NCBI RefSeq assembly: GCF_018866305.1
Contig: NZ_CP076456.1
Location: 2,666,001 to 2,730,000, forward strand
DNA length: 64,000 bases
Direction: 5' to 3'
From: Arthrobacter sunyaminii
Lineage (GTDB): Bacteria; Actinomycetota; Actinomycetes; Actinomycetales; Micrococcaceae
Position numbers and translations under genes: made by a program. The notes under the pieces are model-generated. The model worked only from the letters and a program-made list of their open reading frames with translations. It searched no databases and was not told the DNA's origin. How positions within the stretch are numbered: position 1 is the stretch's first letter; each line of letters opens with the position of its first letter. Shown piece by piece: positions 62,475-64,000 of the stretch.

Positions 62475-63517
62475 TGCGCGTGCACACTTTCGGATTTTAG
62501 CTCGCGGGACAGCAGGCGCGGCCCCAGTTCATCAACGGAGATGGCGCCCTGCAGGACGGCCACAACGTTTTCGGTAATGGGCATGTAGACGCCCAGCTGG
62601 GTGGCGCGGTCCAGGACCGCCTGCGCGGACTTGATGCCCTCGGCGGTCTGCTTCATGGACGCGTTGACCTCGTCCAGGGTCAGGCCCTGCGCCAGCAGGC
62701 GGCCCGCCGTGTGGTTGCGGGACAGCGGAGAGGAGCAGGTGGCAATCAGGTCACCCATGCCGGCCAGGCCGGACATGGTTTCCGCGTCTCCGCCCAGGGC
62801 CAGCGCCAGCCGGGTGGTCTCGGCCAGGCCGCGGGTCATCACGGAAGCTTTGGTGTTGTCCCCCATGCCCTTGCCTTCACAGATGCCCACGGCGAGGGCA
62901 ATAACGTTCTTGACGATTCCGCCGATTTCCACGCCCACCACGTCAGTGTTGGTGTACGGACGGAAATAGGGTGCGGTGCAGGCCCTGGCTATCCAGGCGG
63001 CGGTTTCCAGGTCCGAGCAGGCGACCACCGAGGCGGTGGGCTGCCGGTCGGCGATTTCCATGGCCAGGTTCGGCCCTGAAATCACGGCAACCCGTTCCTC
63101 GGGCCAGTGCAGTTCCTCTTCGATCACCTGGCTCATCCGGGAGTCGGTGCCCACCTCCAGTCCCTTCATCAGGGAGACGACGACGGCGCCTGCCGGGATG
63201 AGGTGCCGAATGCTGCGCAGCTGGGCGCGCAGTGTCTGGGCCGGAACGGCCAGCACCACCAGTTCGGCGCCGGCCAGCACTTCAGCCGGATCCGCGGACG
63301 CGGTCAGGTTCGCCGGCAGGACCGTGTCCTTTAGGTATTGGCTGTTGCGGTGCCGGTCATTGATGTCAACGGCAATTTCCGGACGCCGGGCCCAGACCCG
63401 GACGTCGGTTGCCCGGGAGGCACCGGCGTCGGCCACGATCTTCGCGAAGGTGGTTCCCCAGCTTCCGGCTCCGAGGACCGCCACCACTTGCGGGTGTGTG
63501 TTGCTGCGCCAGCTCAT
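62471..63517 (-). CDS. gpsA: Glycerol-3-phosphate dehydrogenase [NAD(P)+]
   Basis: Makes sn-glycerol-3-phosphate from dihydroxyacetone phosphate for phospholipids and, potentially, for glycerol-phosphate wall polymers. The 348 residues have VLGAGSWGT (14-22), SLMKGLE, SGPNLAMEI, and the catalytic Lys in GGIVKNVIALAVGI. The ATG overlaps the plsC stop and its own stop overlaps ddl. Confidence 0.96.
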   Translation of the reverse strand: MSWRSNTHPQVVAVLGAGSWGTTFAKIVADAGASRATDVRVWARRPEIAVDINDRHRNSQYLKDTVLPANLTASADPAEVLAGAELVVLAVPAQTLRAQLRSIRHLIPAGAVVVSLMKGLEVGTDSRMSQVIEEELHWPEERVAVISGPNLAMEIADRQPTASVVACSDLETAAWIARACTAPYFRPYTNTDVVGVEIGGIVKNVIALAVGICEGKGMGDNTKASVMTRGLAETTRLALALGGDAETMSGLAGMGDLIATCSSPLSRNHTAGRLLAQGLTLDEVNASMKQTAEGIKSAQAVLDRATQLGVYMPITENVVAVLQGAISVDELGPRLLSRELKSESVHAQ

Positions 63518-64000
63518 TTCTTGTCCGTTCCGTCCTGCTCAAAGTCTTTGTGCTGCTCAAAATTCCTGCCGATGACTGCCTGGCCATGGACGGCCGGATC
63601 CCAGCGGGTGGCAGGAGGGGTTTCATCCCGCAGTTCCGCCACCTGTGCGGTCACGGCGGCCATGATGCGCTCAGTGGCAGTATCCAGCAGGGTCTTGGTC
63701 ATCGGCTGCCCCCGCAGGTCCGAAAGGTCCACGGGTTTGCCCACCCGAACCCGTACCGTCTTGCGCGGGAACGGATGGATGCGCTTGCTGTAGCGCGGAA
63801 AAACGGCTTCGGCTCCCCAGTGCGCCACCGGAACCACGGGGGCTCCGGTCTGCAGGGCGAGCCGGGCGGCGCCCGTGCGGCCGCGCATCGGCCAAAGGTC
63901 CGGATCCCGGGTCAGCGTGCCTTCGGGGTAGACAATGAGCGCCCCGCCGGCATCGATGACTGTCCGGGCGGCTTTAAGGGACGCCGAAGCGCCGCTGGTG
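63514..64000 (-). CDS. plsC: 1-acyl-glycerol-3-phosphate acyltransferase, 5' end outside the window
   Basis: Adds the second acyl chain in phosphatidic acid synthesis. About 161 C-terminal residues are present. YPEGTLTRDPDLW corresponds to the acyltransferase FPEGTRS block, followed by MRGRTGAARLALQTGAPVVPVAHWG. The N-terminal HxxxxD motif lies beyond the right edge. The tail after about residue 120 of the visible part is hydrophilic and rich in Lys/Asp. It forms an overlapping trio with gpsA and ddl. Confidence 0.9.
   Translation of the reverse strand, partial: TSGASASLKAARTVIDAGGALIVYPEGTLTRDPDLWPMRGRTGAARLALQTGAPVVPVAHWGAEAVFPRYSKRIHPFPRKTVRVRVGKPVDLSDLRGQPMTKTLLDTATERIMAAVTAQVAELRDETPPATRWDPAVHGQAVIGRNFEQHKDFEQDGTDKK

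Overview
The window is high-GC actinobacterial chromosome. GTG and TTG starts are common, genes are packed with 4-nt overlaps, and the order coaD / DUF177-rpmF-rnc-mutM / smc / ftsY / amtB is a recognisable actinobacterial backbone. The oleA-oleBC-oleD arrangement and the wall-polymer genes point to Micrococcaceae, most likely an Arthrobacter-like organism. No rRNA, tRNA, CRISPR array, transposase or phage gene was seen. All assignments come from reading motifs by eye, without database searches.

Region 1 (1-10 kb): the start of amtB (cut by the left edge), a membrane-anchored GH79-like glycosidase, ftsY, an MFS exporter coupled to a class-I glutamine amidotransferase, and smc.

Region 2 (10-16.1 kb): the long-chain olefin operon oleA, oleBC (one fused protein) and oleD, then a beta-lactamase-like serine hydrolase. 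A compact seven-unit repeat follows at 15.8-16.1 kb; part of it can fold as a bidirectional terminator. This whole block sits between mutM and smc, which are usually neighbours.

Region 3 (16.1-27.7 kb): housekeeping genes. They are mutM, rnc, rpmF, DUF177, a YdcF-like membrane protein, a polysaccharide pyruvyl transferase, coaD, a DapC-like aminotransferase with a spermidine-synthase-like protein, rsmD, recG, a short DAK2 protein and a small membrane protein.

Region 4 (27.7-60.7 kb): a large cell-wall glycopolymer locus. WecB and WecC make UDP-ManNAcA. Four large proteins fuse a GT2 glycosyltransferase to a CDP-glycerol-type polyol-phosphate transferase; they form two paralogous pairs. Other glycosyltransferases (GT8-like, two GT4, a CgeB-GT2 fusion), a nucleotidyltransferase, a left-handed-helix acyltransferase, an SGNH hydrolase, an alpha/beta-hydrolase-DUF6270 fusion and a TPR protein complete the synthesis and decoration set. 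TagGH exports the polymer and an LCP ligase should attach it to peptidoglycan. The minus-strand genes from the LCP ligase (60705) to the last fusion (47876) are so tightly spaced that they may be one nine-gene operon. The centre (about 29-45 kb) is visibly AT-richer and changes strand often, as expected of a variable, horizontally exchanged cassette. No initiating phosphosugar transferase (TagO-like), TagA, TagD or flippase/polymerase of the Wzy route was found here.

Region 5 (60.8-64 kb): a DUF3515 lipoprotein, then the overlapping plsC-gpsA-ddl genes for phospholipid and peptidoglycan precursors; plsC is cut by the right edge.

The best candidates for something undescribed are the 29-45 kb wall-polymer cassette with its Asp2-like/DUF6270 fusion, the 28-bp repeat element at 15.8-16.1 kb, and the surface protein with 8-residue TG repeats encoded beside the LCP ligase.
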